64,000 nt of DNA from Pseudomonas sp. R28(2017) (GCF_002112505.1 NZ_NEHW01000012.1:62001-126000), one strand, 5' to 3'. Positions 1-7,828 are shown, numbered from the stretch's first letter. The notes: generated by a model not told the origin, from the letters alone. Numbers and translations are program-made.

Positions 1-724
1 CCCCCTGGTGGTGGAGGCGGGCTTGTCACGGGAATCGATCATCGCGCCCTGGCGGCACGATGTGATCAAGTCGGTCGCGGTCCTGTTGCTGCTGCTGGTC
101 GGCCTGGCCGCGTTCGGCTGGGTGGTGCTGCGCCAGTTGCGCGAGCGCATCGCCATCGAGCGAGCGCTGCACCAGGCGCACCAGACCCTCAAGTCGCTGG
201 CCCTGACTGACAGCCTGACCGGGCTCGGCAATCGCCGGCGCCTGGATGCGGTGTTCGAGGCCGAGTTCAAGCGGGCCCGGCGCCAGGGCTACCCGATCGC
301 GCTGGTGATGCTCGACCTGGATTACTTCAAGCTGTACAACGATCGCTATGGTCATCCCGCCGGGGATCAGTGCCTGCGGCGCTTTGCCGAGTTGTTGAAA
401 ACGGCACTGAAGCGCCCGGCAGACCTGGCTGTGCGCTACGGCGGCGAAGAGTTTACCGTGCTGCTGCCCGACACCGATGAACCAGGTGCCGAGCTGGTCG
501 TCGAGGACATCCTGCAGGTCCTGTGTCGGCAGGCGATCGTGCATGCCGGCAGCCCGTTGGGGCGGGTGTCGGCCAGCGCCGGGATCGCCGTTGGCCATCC
601 GGCGCGTGATGCCAGCACGCCGGAAAGCCTGATGGCGGCGGCCGACGCGGCGTTGTACCAGGCCAAGCGGCAAGGGCGTGACGGCTACACGGTGGCAGCG
701 GCCATGGCGGAACCTACCGAGTGA
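1..724 (+). CDS. Diguanylate cyclase (GGDEF), C-terminal part; 5' end outside window
   Basis: Makes cyclic di-GMP from two GTP. The reading frame is open to the window edge, so this is the C-terminal part of a larger membrane sensor. One hydrophobic segment (VAVLLLLLVGLAAFGWVVL, about nt 75-130) is followed by a short coiled linker and a complete GGDEF domain. The active-site loop GGEEF lies at nt 440-454. An RPAD sequence ends five residues before it, which is the correct spacing for an intact RxxD inhibitory I-site, so product feedback is expected. The N-terminal sensory domain cannot be seen. The stop is at nt 722-724, and the next gene converges from the other strand 4 bp away. Confidence 0.9.
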   Translation, partial: PLVVEAGLSRESIIAPWRHDVIKSVAVLLLLLVGLAAFGWVVLRQLRERIAIERALHQAHQTLKSLALTDSLTGLGNRRRLDAVFEAEFKRARRQGYPIALVMLDLDYFKLYNDRYGHPAGDQCLRRFAELLKTALKRPADLAVRYGGEEFTVLLPDTDEPGAELVVEDILQVLCRQAIVHAGSPLGRVSASAGIAVGHPARDASTPESLMAAADAALYQAKRQGRDGYTVAAAMAEPTE

Positions 725-728
725 GCGG

Positions 729-1235
729 TCATGTCAATGGCAGGCGCATTGCGCAGCGCCCTGACAAACCATGCGCGCGCTCTGTGGCCAGAATGCCCTG
801 CAGCCTTGCCCCGAGTTGCGGTTCATCGAGCACTTCGAAGCCGTAACGCGCGTAGAAGGGGCCATTCCAGGCCACCTGCGCAAAGGTGGTCAAGGTTACC
901 TCCCGCGCACCCCGATGCCGCGCCTCGGCACACGCCTGGTCAAGCAATTGCCTGCCGATACCTTGCCCTTGTGACCCCAAGCCAACCGAAAGCTCGTGAA
1001 TGTGCAGTGCCTGGCCTTCCAGGCGCAGGCACACAAAGCCCAGGACCTGCCCCTGGTCATCCTCGGCCAACCAGCTGCCTTGGCAGTCGATGAAGGCCTT
1101 GTGCGCCTTTTCATCCAGCCCCTCGGCGCGTGCCAGCCAGGCCAACTCGGGCAGCCGCAGAAATGCTTGAGCGGCGGATTGCTCGACGGCAATCAGCTGG
1201 GTGATGTCATCGAGCTGGGCGGGGCGTATGCGCAT
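729..1235 (-). CDS. GNAT family N-acetyltransferase
   Basis: A 168-residue acetyltransferase of the GNAT fold, substrate unknown. The acetyl-CoA binding motif A is visible as GSQGQGIGRQLLDQAC, followed by the C-terminal AWNGPFYARYGFEV segment common in the family. The ATG at nt 1235 is preferred over one 24 bp upstream because GGAGAG lies at a good distance before it and the protein then begins with the typical MRIRPAQLDD strand. It is divergent from dksA2 and convergent with the diguanylate cyclase gene. Monocistronic as far as can be seen. Confidence 0.85.
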   Translation of the reverse strand: MRIRPAQLDDITQLIAVEQSAAQAFLRLPELAWLARAEGLDEKAHKAFIDCQGSWLAEDDQGQVLGFVCLRLEGQALHIHELSVGLGSQGQGIGRQLLDQACAEARHRGAREVTLTTFAQVAWNGPFYARYGFEVLDEPQLGARLQGILATERAHGLSGRCAMRLPLT

Positions 1236-1284
1236 TGAATGCTCTCCATGGACTGGCAATAGTCTGCGGCGAGATGAGCGGGGC

Positions 1285-1315
1285 TTGCAATGAATGAGTT
1301 ATAACGTAACATTTG
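1285..1315 (+). promoter_or_regulatory. Putative Zur operator and promoter of dksA2
   Basis: GTTATAACGTAACATTTG (nt 1298-1315) matches the right-hand 18 positions of the gammaproteobacterial Zur palindrome (GTTATAATATAACATTTC, recalled from the literature) at 15 of 18 bases; the left arm is weaker. A possible -35 TTGCAA (1285-1290) and -10 TAACAT (1307-1312), 16 bp apart, would place the box over the promoter. It lies 30 bp before the dksA2 start. The operator call is inferred from sequence only. Confidence 0.6.
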
Positions 1316-1344
1316 TGGATTCCCAGCCACGCGAGACTGCCTTG

Positions 1345-1752
1345 ATGACTGAAGAGGAACTGCTGCGCCAGGCGCCTGCAGCCTATATGAACGAGGTGCA
1401 ACAGCAATTTTTCCGCACGTTGCTGCTTGGCCAGCGCTTCGACCTGCAAGCCCGTATCGATGTGGACTTCCAGGGCTTGCGCGAGCAGGAAGTGCACAGC
1501 GACCCGGCCGACATCGGCAGCGCCGAGGAGGACCGACAGTGGCGGCTGCGCTCGCTGGAACGGGAAAAGAAGCTGCTGGACAAGATCGACCAGGCGCTGG
1601 AGCGCCTGGCACGAGGTGAATATGGCTGGTGCGAGGAAACCGGCGAGCCGATCGGCCTGCGCCGCCTGCTGCTGCGCCCCACGGCAACGCTGTGCATCGA
1701 AGCCAAGGAGCGCCAGGAGCAGAAGGAGCGGCACCTGCGCGACGAGCGTTAG
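1345..1752 (+). CDS. dksA2: Zinc-independent DksA paralogue (DksA2)
   Basis: RNA polymerase secondary-channel factor that works with ppGpp in the stringent response. The 135-residue protein has the coiled-coil tip SDPAD (residues 52-56, equivalent to the two functional Asp of DksA). Its C-terminal zinc-finger region keeps only two of the four Cys: C96-x2-T99 and C117-x2-A120. This Cys/Thr/Cys/Ala pattern is that of P. aeruginosa DksA2, which functions without zinc and replaces DksA under zinc starvation. The ATG at 1345 is chosen because the upstream in-frame ATG at 1294 lies inside the likely Zur box. No other zinc-starvation genes are adjacent. Confidence 0.88.
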   Translation: MTEEELLRQAPAAYMNEVQQQFFRTLLLGQRFDLQARIDVDFQGLREQEVHSDPADIGSAEEDRQWRLRSLEREKKLLDKIDQALERLARGEYGWCEETGEPIGLRRLLLRPTATLCIEAKERQEQKERHLRDER

Positions 1753-2462
1753 TCCGCTGCCAGTGCCTGTGGCTGCAACTGCCAGCGCACCGAGCTGACG
1801 CCTTTTTCCAGGCTCACGCGACCGACCAGCCGCTCCAGCTGCGCCGGTGCCTGGGGGTTGCCGACCAGTTCTGCGCGCACTTCCAGGCGGGCCGGGTTGG
1901 CCAGGTCTTCACTGTGCAGCGATTGCAGGCGCAACTCTGGGTCGCCCAGGCTGTGCAGCATCAGGCTACGCACCTGGATCTCATCTTCGGCGCGGCAGAC
2001 GATGCGCACCTCGAAGCGTTGTTCGACCTCGCTGGCTGGCAGCACCTCCTGGCGGTCGAGGCGCTGAGCGATATCACGCAGCAGGATGTTGGCACACAGC
2101 ACCATCAGGCTGCCAATTGATGCCTCGAGCAGCAGCCCGAGGCTGCACAGCACACCGACCGCTGCGGTGCACCAGAGCGTGGCGGCGGTGTTCAGGCCAC
2201 GCACGTTGAAGCCATCGCGCATGATGACCCCACCCCCGAGAAACCCGATACCGGACACCACGTAAGCGGCCACCCGCGAGGCATCGTTGGGGGCCATGCC
2301 CGGCACCGCCTGGGTCATCAGCACAAACAGGCAGGCACCGGTGCTTACCAGTGCGTTGGTGCGCAGCCCGGTCAGGCGCTGACGCAGTTGGCGCTCGGCA
2401 CCGATCAGGGCGCCAAGCAGCAGGGCAATGCCGACGCGCAGCAGAAAGACTTTCCAATCCAT
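1749..2462 (-). CDS. mgtC: MgtC/SapB family inner-membrane protein
   Basis: MgtC-family membrane protein, linked in other bacteria to survival at low magnesium and inside macrophages. The 237-residue product has the family's N-terminal hydrophobic half with the conserved LGALIGAERQLRQRLTGLRT region, several membrane segments (RVAAYVVSGIGFLGGGVIM; TAAVGVLCSLGLLLEA), and a soluble C-terminal ACT-like half. The ATG at 2462 is preceded by AGAGG; a start 63 bp upstream would add a non-conserved tail. The 3' end overlaps the dksA2 3' end by 4 bp (convergent). The long upstream region contains a potentially folded leader. Confidence 0.82.
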   Translation of the reverse strand: MDWKVFLLRVGIALLLGALIGAERQLRQRLTGLRTNALVSTGACLFVLMTQAVPGMAPNDASRVAAYVVSGIGFLGGGVIMRDGFNVRGLNTAATLWCTAAVGVLCSLGLLLEASIGSLMVLCANILLRDIAQRLDRQEVLPASEVEQRFEVRIVCRAEDEIQVRSLMLHSLGDPELRLQSLHSEDLANPARLEVRAELVGNPQAPAQLERLVGRVSLEKGVSSVRWQLQPQALAAD

Positions 2463-2846
2463 AGCAAACCTCTTCCACGGGCACACGCCCGCACGGTTGA
2501 ATAACCAGAAAATGCGCAGGACCACGAAAGGGAAAGAGGAGGACAGCCTTCAAAGGCTGGGGAATTCCACCGTCTGGCTAATGGCGAGACAGTGGCAGGT
2601 AGCTGCCGGACTAGCTCGCCGTGTGGGCCTGTCGCAAGCGACTGGGGCTACTGTCCAAAGCAGGACTCCTGTTCAGGGATGCGAAATTGCGTCGCGGACC
2701 TTACGCCGCCACCCACGCAGGGTCAAGGGCAAAAACATGACAAGGGATTCATCCGGAAATGCCCTACAGCCGGTCACGCCTGCATGGAAATAAACCTGGG
2801 TAATCGGTACCCTTGCGCCATTCTCCGCCATACCCCGGACCGTTAC
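2463..2846. other. 384-bp intergenic region between mgtC and the crtZ-like gene
   Basis: No convincing coding sequence was seen. Both flanking genes read away from this region, so both promoters must lie here. Its main content is the potentially structured element at 2541-2656, listed separately. No clear sigma-70 promoter could be assigned on either strand. Confidence 0.6.
2541..2656 (-). ncRNA. Candidate structured leader RNA upstream of mgtC
   Basis: Several complementary pairs nest within 116 nt. GGACAG (2541-2546) pairs with CTGTCC (2651-2656) as an outer helix. GGCGAG (2583-2588) pairs with CTCGCC (2615-2620) and encloses GGCAG-GTAG-CTGCC (2594-2607). Separate hairpins are AGCCT-TCAA-AGGCT (2545-2558, which shares two bases with the outer helix) and GTCGC-AA-GCGAC (2631-2642). 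This is the layout of a multi-helix junction. It sits 79 nt upstream of the mgtC start, so a cis-acting leader on the minus strand is the simplest reading. The strand is not certain, and I could not match it to M-box, yybP-ykoY or cobalamin consensus. Confidence 0.35.
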
Positions 2847-3320
2847 ATGCTGTTCAATATCGCCGTGCTGCTCGGCACCCTGGTGGCCATGGAAGGTGTC
2901 GGCACGCTGGCTCACAAGTACATCATGCATGGCTGGGGCTGGTGGCTGCACCGTTCGCACCATGAGCCGCAGCTGGGCATGCTGGAAACCAACGACCTGT
3001 ACCTGGTGGCGCTGGGCCTGATCGCCACAGCGCTGGTCGCCCTGGGCAAGGCCGGCCATGCGCCACTGCAGTGGGTGGGGGCGGGCGTGGCCGGCTATGG
3101 GCTGCTGTACGTGCTGGCCCACGACGGCTTCTTCCACCGGCAGTGGCCGCGCAAGCCACGGCCGGTCAACCGCTACCTCAAGCGCCTGCACCGTGCCCAT
3201 CAGCTGCACCACGCCGTGAAGGGCCGTACCGGCAGCGTGTCGTTCGGCTTTTTCTATGCGCCACCGCTGAAGGTGCTCAAGCGCCAGCTGCAGGCGCGGG
3301 TGCCACGCGACCGCGGCTGA
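2847..3320 (+). CDS. CrtZ-like beta-carotene hydroxylase / fatty acid hydroxylase family
   Basis: Non-haem diiron membrane hydroxylase of 157 residues. All histidine clusters of the CrtZ family are present in order: HKYIMHG, HRSHHE, HDGFFH and HRAHQLHH. Hydrophobic stretches separate them (LYLVALGLIATALVAL; WVGAGVAGYGLLYVLA). CrtZ adds 3-hydroxyl groups to beta-ionone rings of carotenoids, but no crtE, crtB, crtI or crtY is in this window, so the substrate here is unknown. The ATG at 2847 gives the MLFNIAVLLGTL start typical of the family. The 3' end overlaps the convergent BASS transporter gene by 44 bp. Confidence 0.8.
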   Translation: MLFNIAVLLGTLVAMEGVGTLAHKYIMHGWGWWLHRSHHEPQLGMLETNDLYLVALGLIATALVALGKAGHAPLQWVGAGVAGYGLLYVLAHDGFFHRQWPRKPRPVNRYLKRLHRAHQLHHAVKGRTGSVSFGFFYAPPLKVLKRQLQARVPRDRG

Positions 3321-4164
3321 CCCACCAACCGAACCCCGCTGCGGTGAAGAACATGATCAGGCTGTACAGCGCGGCCGGCACGGCCATGGTGGCGTTGTTC
3401 AGCAGCGATGGGCTCAGCGCCAGGGCGATGGCCAGGGTGCCGTTGTGGATACCGATTTCCATGCCGATGGCGATGGCCTGGGGCTTGGCAATGCTCAGCA
3501 GGCGCGGCACCCAGTAGCCGAGTGCCAGGCTGATCAGGTTGAACAGCAAGGCGGCCAGGCCCACCACCGGGGCATATTCGACGACGGTCTGCCAGTCCTT
3601 GGCCAACGCCAGGACGATGGTGAACGCCAGGAACAGCGCTGCCACCAGTTTCATCGGTTTTTCCATGCGCGCGGCAAAACCCGGCGCCCAGTGGCGGATC
3701 AGCATGCCCAGGGCCACCGGCAGCAGGACGATGGCGAACACCTGCATGACCTTGGCGAATTGCAAGGGGATGGCCTGGTCCGATTCCATGAACCAGGCCA
3801 GGGACAGGTTGACCAGCAGCGGCATGGTCAGGATCGCGATCAACGAATTGACCGCAGTCAGGGTGATGTTCAGCGCCACGTCACCGTGGGCCAGGTGGCT
3901 GAACAGGTTGGCGGTGGTGCCGCCGGGGGACGCCGCCAGCAGCATCAGACCGACCGCCAGCGCTGCCTCCAGGCCAAAGCCGTTGGCGATCAGGAAGCAC
4001 ACCAGCGGCAACAGCAGAATCTGGCAGCACAGGCCGATCACCACCGGTTTCGGGTATTTCACCACGCGGGCGAAGTCGGCCAGGGTGAGGGACAAGCCGA
4101 GGCCGAGCATGATGATGCCCAGCGCCAGGGGAAGGAACGCAGTCAGCAAGGGTGAGGCGGTCAT
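3277..4164 (-). CDS. Bile acid:sodium symporter (BASS) family transporter
   Basis: A 295-residue inner-membrane transporter with about nine or ten hydrophobic segments. Family signatures include LLAASPGGTTANLFSHLAHG in the first half and a matching GIHNGTLAIALAL segment in the second half, i.e. the two inverted repeats of the fold. Bacterial members carry sodium-coupled organic anions, and some transport keto acids; the substrate cannot be read from sequence. The ATG at 4164 (MTASPLLTAFLPLALG) is preferred over one 27 bp upstream because the protein then starts directly at the first membrane helix. Confidence 0.82.
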   Translation of the reverse strand: MTASPLLTAFLPLALGIIMLGLGLSLTLADFARVVKYPKPVVIGLCCQILLLPLVCFLIANGFGLEAALAVGLMLLAASPGGTTANLFSHLAHGDVALNITLTAVNSLIAILTMPLLVNLSLAWFMESDQAIPLQFAKVMQVFAIVLLPVALGMLIRHWAPGFAARMEKPMKLVAALFLAFTIVLALAKDWQTVVEYAPVVGLAALLFNLISLALGYWVPRLLSIAKPQAIAIGMEIGIHNGTLAIALALSPSLLNNATMAVPAALYSLIMFFTAAGFGWWVSRGRVAPAPAAGA

Positions 4165-4357
4165 GGGCAGGCACTCGGGCAAAGGATGCAAGCAGTCTAG
4201 GTCGGGCTTGCGGGCTGGCTAATCGCAATGCGCCAGTACTTGGTAACCGTTTGTTACCGGGCACCTTTCAAACCCTGTCACGTTGCGCCTGCATGCCGCG
4301 TTGCGGTAGGCGCCCCAGCGCAGTAGCATTCTCGCTTTTGCCGAGGATTAGCCTGTC

Positions 4358-5239
4358 ATGCCGTTCCAGCAAGGTCTGCTTGCCACCCCCGTGCCGGCCC
4401 ACGCCCGTCACCTGTTCTTCGCCCTGCAGTCGCCCGAGGCGCTGCCTGCCGTACTGGATGCACTGCTGCCGCAGGTGAATGGCCAGAACCTGATCCTCGG
4501 CATCGGCGCCCCGTTGGTGAAAGCCCTTGGCCGTGACATTGCTGGCCTGCGCGCCTTCCCGCAGCTTGACGCCGCGGTGGAAAACCCGAGCACCCAGCAC
4601 GCCTTGTGGCTGTGGCTGCGCGGCAACGAGCGCGGCGACCTGTTGCTCCAGGCCCAGGCCCTGGAACACGCGCTGGCCCCGGCGCTGCGCCTGGCCGACA
4701 GCGTCGATGGCTTCCTGCACCGCGGTGGCCACGACCTGACCGGTTATGAAGACGGCACCGAGAACCCGGTGGACCAGGCTGCGGTAGATGCCGCCATTGT
4801 CGCTGGCGGGCAGCCAGGGCTGGCCGGTTCCAGCTTCGCCGCCTTCCAGCTGTGGAAGCACGACCTGGAATACTTCAAGTCACTGCCCCAGGCCGACCAG
4901 GACAATATCATCGGCCGCCGCCTGAGCGACAACGAAGAGCTCGAAGACGCCCCGGAATCCGCCCACGTCAAACGCACCGCCCAGGAAAGCTTCGCGCCGG
5001 AAGCCTTCATGGTGCGCCGCTCGGTAGCCTGGGCCGACAGCCGTGGCGCAGGCCTGGCGTTCGTCGCCCTGGGCCACAGCTTCGATGCCTTCGAAGTGCA
5101 ACTGCGGCGCATGAGCGGCCTGGAAGACGGCATCATCGACGGCCTGTACCGCTTCAGCCGGCCGCTGACCGGCGGCTACTACTGGTGCCCACCGATGGCC
5201 GAGGCGGGTCTGGACCTGAGCGCGCTGCTGCAGGCCTGA
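4358..5239 (+). CDS. DyP-type (dye-decolourising) haem peroxidase
   Basis: Cytoplasmic haem peroxidase of the DyP family (YfeX-like class), 293 residues. The diagnostic GxxDG motif is GYEDG (residues 129-133) with the distal Asp at 132, followed by TEN. A proximal haem-ligand His is likely at residue 203 within SAHVKRT. The sequence resembles the characterised P. putida enzyme, which oxidises dyes, Mn(II) and phenolics with hydrogen peroxide; the natural substrate is unknown. No Tat or encapsulin-targeting tail is visible, so a cytoplasmic enzyme is expected. It stands alone between a divergent transporter gene and an aldo/keto reductase gene. Confidence 0.92.
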   Translation: MPFQQGLLATPVPAHARHLFFALQSPEALPAVLDALLPQVNGQNLILGIGAPLVKALGRDIAGLRAFPQLDAAVENPSTQHALWLWLRGNERGDLLLQAQALEHALAPALRLADSVDGFLHRGGHDLTGYEDGTENPVDQAAVDAAIVAGGQPGLAGSSFAAFQLWKHDLEYFKSLPQADQDNIIGRRLSDNEELEDAPESAHVKRTAQESFAPEAFMVRRSVAWADSRGAGLAFVALGHSFDAFEVQLRRMSGLEDGIIDGLYRFSRPLTGGYYWCPPMAEAGLDLSALLQA

Positions 5240-5328
5240 TCACTAAACATCCAGATACAGAATCACCCGCCAGCGCGGGGTAGAGCGGCTAGCCTTGAAA
5301 GTTTCCGACTTATGACGGGAGCTTTGCC

Positions 5329-6237
5329 ATGTACAAGCGTCGCGATGTCCTACGCGCTGGTGCGGCTTTGGGCCTTGTGGCCGCCAGCCCCTGGCTGCAT
5401 GCCGCCGGCTCCGCCGGGTTGCTGACGCGCAAGGTCCCCGCCACGGGCGAGGCCTTGCCGGTGATCGGCGCCGGTACCTCCGGCAGCTTCGAAGTCGAGG
5501 CCGGTTCCGCCGCTTACCAGCAGCTGAAGGTGGTGCTCAAGGCATTCTTCGACGGTGGCGGCAAGGTCATCGACACCTCGCCCAACTATGGCGGCGCCGA
5601 CAGCATTCTCGGGCAGTTGCTGGAAGAGGGCGGCTGGCACCGGCAATGCTTCATCGCCACCAAGATCGCCGCCGACAGCCAGGCCGATGCCCAGGCGCAA
5701 TGGACCGGCACGCTCAAGAGCCTGCGCACCGACAAGGTCGACCTGCTGCAGATCCACAACCTGCGCGACTGGCAGACACAACTGCCTTATGCCCGCGAGC
5801 TCAAGCAGCAGGGCAAGACCCGCTACGTCGGTATCACCCATTACCTGAACAGCGGCCACGATGATGTGGCGCGCATCGTGCGCAGCGAGCCGCTGGACTT
5901 CATCCAGATCAACTACTCGGTGAATGCCCCGCAAGCGGCACGCGAACTGTTGCCGTTGTGCCAGGACAAGGGCGTCGCCGTGCTGATCAACCGTGCCTTC
6001 GATGATGGCCGGCTGTTTGCCAAGGTCAAAGACCAGGCCCTGCCGGCATGGGCCGCCGAAGCCGGTATCGGCAGCTGGGCGCAGCTGTTTCTCAAGTTCG
6101 CCATCAGCCATCCGGCCGTGACCACGGTCATCCCCGCGACCGGGCGCCCGGACCGCCAGCTCGACCAGCTCAAGGCCGGGCATGAGCCCTTGCTCAGCCA
6201 GGCGCAACAGCAAGCGCTGATCAAGCAGTTCGCCTGA
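5329..6237 (+). CDS. Aldo/keto reductase with Tat signal peptide
   Basis: A 302-residue aldo/keto reductase. The N-terminus MYKRRDVLRAGAALGLVAAS carries a twin-arginine motif, a hydrophobic stretch and an AxA-like cleavage site (LHAAG), so export of the folded protein to the periplasm is likely. The catalytic tetrad is visible: Asp and Tyr in VIDTSPNYGG, Lys in ATKIAAD, and His in LLQIHNLRD. Most aldo/keto reductases are cytoplasmic NADPH enzymes, so periplasmic export raises the question of how cofactor is supplied. It is followed after only 4 bp by an MFS-type carrier gene and probably shares its transcript. Confidence 0.85.
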   Translation: MYKRRDVLRAGAALGLVAASPWLHAAGSAGLLTRKVPATGEALPVIGAGTSGSFEVEAGSAAYQQLKVVLKAFFDGGGKVIDTSPNYGGADSILGQLLEEGGWHRQCFIATKIAADSQADAQAQWTGTLKSLRTDKVDLLQIHNLRDWQTQLPYARELKQQGKTRYVGITHYLNSGHDDVARIVRSEPLDFIQINYSVNAPQAARELLPLCQDKGVAVLINRAFDDGRLFAKVKDQALPAWAAEAGIGSWAQLFLKFAISHPAVTTVIPATGRPDRQLDQLKAGHEPLLSQAQQQALIKQFA

Positions 6238-6241
6238 AGCC

Positions 6242-7546
6242 ATGGGTAACTGGCGCAGGCGCCTCGACCAGGGCTTGAACATCCAGCCGGGGGAAGGGCC
6301 TGCGGTGATCGCCGGGTTGTTGCTGTTCTACCTGCTCTTTACCGGCTATTTCATGCTGCGCCCGGTGCGCGAAACCATGGGGGTGGCGGGTGGCGTCGAC
6401 AACCTGCAATGGCTGTTCACTGGCACGTTCATCGCCACCCTGGCCTGCCTGCCCGTGTTCGGCTGGCTGGCCTCGAAGGTGCGTCGTCGCCACATCCTGC
6501 CCTGGACCTACGGTTTCTTCGCCAGCAACCTGCTGCTGTTCGCTGGGCTCCTTGCCCTTGATCCAGACGACTTGTGGACTGCCCGGGCCTTCTACATCTG
6601 GTTGTCAGTGTTCAACCTGCTGACCATCTCACTGGCCTGGAGCGTGCTGACCGACTTGTTCTCAACCGAGCAGGGCAAGCGCCTGTTCGGCCTGCTGGCC
6701 GCCGGGGCCAGCCTCGGTGGCCTGAGCGGGCCAATCCTGGGCACGCTGCTGGTTGCGCCGTTGGGGCATGGCGGGTTGGTGCTGCTGGCCGCGGTATTGC
6801 TGTTGGGCAGCGTGCTCGCGTGCGCCTTCCTGCAAAGGTGGCGCGATCGCAACCCATTGCCTGCTTCCAGTGAGCAGCCGGCATCGCAGCCGTTGGGCGG
6901 CAACCCGTTCGCCGGTGCGACGGCGGTGATGCGTTCACCCTATCTGCTGGCGATTGCCGTGTTTGTCGTGCTGCTCGCCAGCGTGAGCACCTTCCTGTAT
7001 TTCGAACAGGCGCGCATCGTCAGCGAAACCTTTACCGACCGCACACGCCAGACCCAGGTGTTCGGCCTTATAGATACAGTGGTACAGGCGCTGGCGATCC
7101 TCACCCAGGTGTTTCTCACCGGTCGGCTGGCCAGGCGCATGGGCGTCGGCGTGCTGCTGGTGGCGGTACCGCTGGTGATGGCTGCCGGGTTCGTGTGGCT
7201 GGCCCTGGCGCCGGTGTTTGCCGTGTTCGTGGTGGTGATGGTGGTGCGCCGGGCTGGCGAATATGCCCTGGTACGCCCGGGGCGAGAAATGCTGTTCACC
7301 GTGCTGCCCGCCGAGGACAAGTACAAAGCGAAGAATTTCGTCGACACCGTGGTGTACCGCGGTGGCGATGCCCTGAGCGGCTGGCTCAAGCGCGGGCTGG
7401 ACCTGCTGGCCGAGCATGCCCAGCTGGCGATGCTCATTGGCGCCGGGCTGGCCCTGGGCTGGGCATTGACCGGCACCTGGCTGGGCAGGCGCCAGCGCGA
7501 AGCCGAATCGGCTGTCGCACCAAATAAACCGCCGCCGCTTATTTAA
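6242..7546 (+). CDS. MFS transporter related to ADP/ATP (NTT) carrier family
   Basis: A 434-residue membrane protein with about 12 hydrophobic segments. The N-terminal PVRETMGVAGG…LQWLFTGTF region and the later PGREMLFTVLPAEDKYKAKNF region resemble the bacterial branch related to plastid/rickettsial nucleotide transporters (TlcA/NTT). True nucleotide exchange is established for intracellular bacteria; in a free-living pseudomonad the substrate is unknown. It starts 4 bp after the Tat-exported aldo/keto reductase gene, suggesting one operon. Confidence 0.78.
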   Translation: MGNWRRRLDQGLNIQPGEGPAVIAGLLLFYLLFTGYFMLRPVRETMGVAGGVDNLQWLFTGTFIATLACLPVFGWLASKVRRRHILPWTYGFFASNLLLFAGLLALDPDDLWTARAFYIWLSVFNLLTISLAWSVLTDLFSTEQGKRLFGLLAAGASLGGLSGPILGTLLVAPLGHGGLVLLAAVLLLGSVLACAFLQRWRDRNPLPASSEQPASQPLGGNPFAGATAVMRSPYLLAIAVFVVLLASVSTFLYFEQARIVSETFTDRTRQTQVFGLIDTVVQALAILTQVFLTGRLARRMGVGVLLVAVPLVMAAGFVWLALAPVFAVFVVVMVVRRAGEYALVRPGREMLFTVLPAEDKYKAKNFVDTVVYRGGDALSGWLKRGLDLLAEHAQLAMLIGAGLALGWALTGTWLGRRQREAESAVAPNKPPPLI

Positions 7547-7660
7547 CGCCACCGGTCCGAACCTGTCGCAATAAAACGAATCCCCCGATATCGCCGAACT
7601 CCGACCTTATGTACGGCGCAGCGCCGTGCACACTTCGAAAGCCACAAGAGGTTAGAGACC

Positions 7661-7828
7661 ATGGCCAACAAAGAGAACAGCCGCACCGGCAGCCAGGGTG
7701 GCAACAAGAACCCAGGCAACTTCGCCAATGATCGCGAGAAGGCCTCCGAGGCCGGCCGCAAAGGCGGCCAGCAATCCGGTAGCGGCCGCAACAGCACCGA
7801 GTCGGGCCGCAAGGGCGGCCGTTCGTAA
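7661..7828 (+). CDS. KGG-repeat stress-induced protein (first copy)
   Basis: A 55-residue, very hydrophilic protein rich in Gly, Lys, Arg, Asn and Ser. It has the KGG repeat (AGRKGGQQS … SGRKGGRS) and the conserved block NPGNFANDREKASEAG, as in the 'stress-induced bacterial acidophilic repeat' (YciG) family. Family members are induced by acid, osmotic or stationary-phase stress; the molecular function is unclear. Start ATG at 7661 with the AGAGGTTAGAG region upstream. A second, longer copy with the same block lies at 29363-29578. Confidence 0.85.
   Translation: MANKENSRTGSQGGNKNPGNFANDREKASEAGRKGGQQSGSGRNSTESGRKGGRS

Noticed and set aside
2541..2656. Known riboswitch (cobalamin, yybP-ykoY or M-box) in the mgtC upstream region
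   Set aside because: CCTGCCACTG on the minus strand and AGTAGC recall cobalamin and yybP-ykoY pieces, but the remaining conserved boxes are missing on both strands, so only an unnamed structured element is reported.
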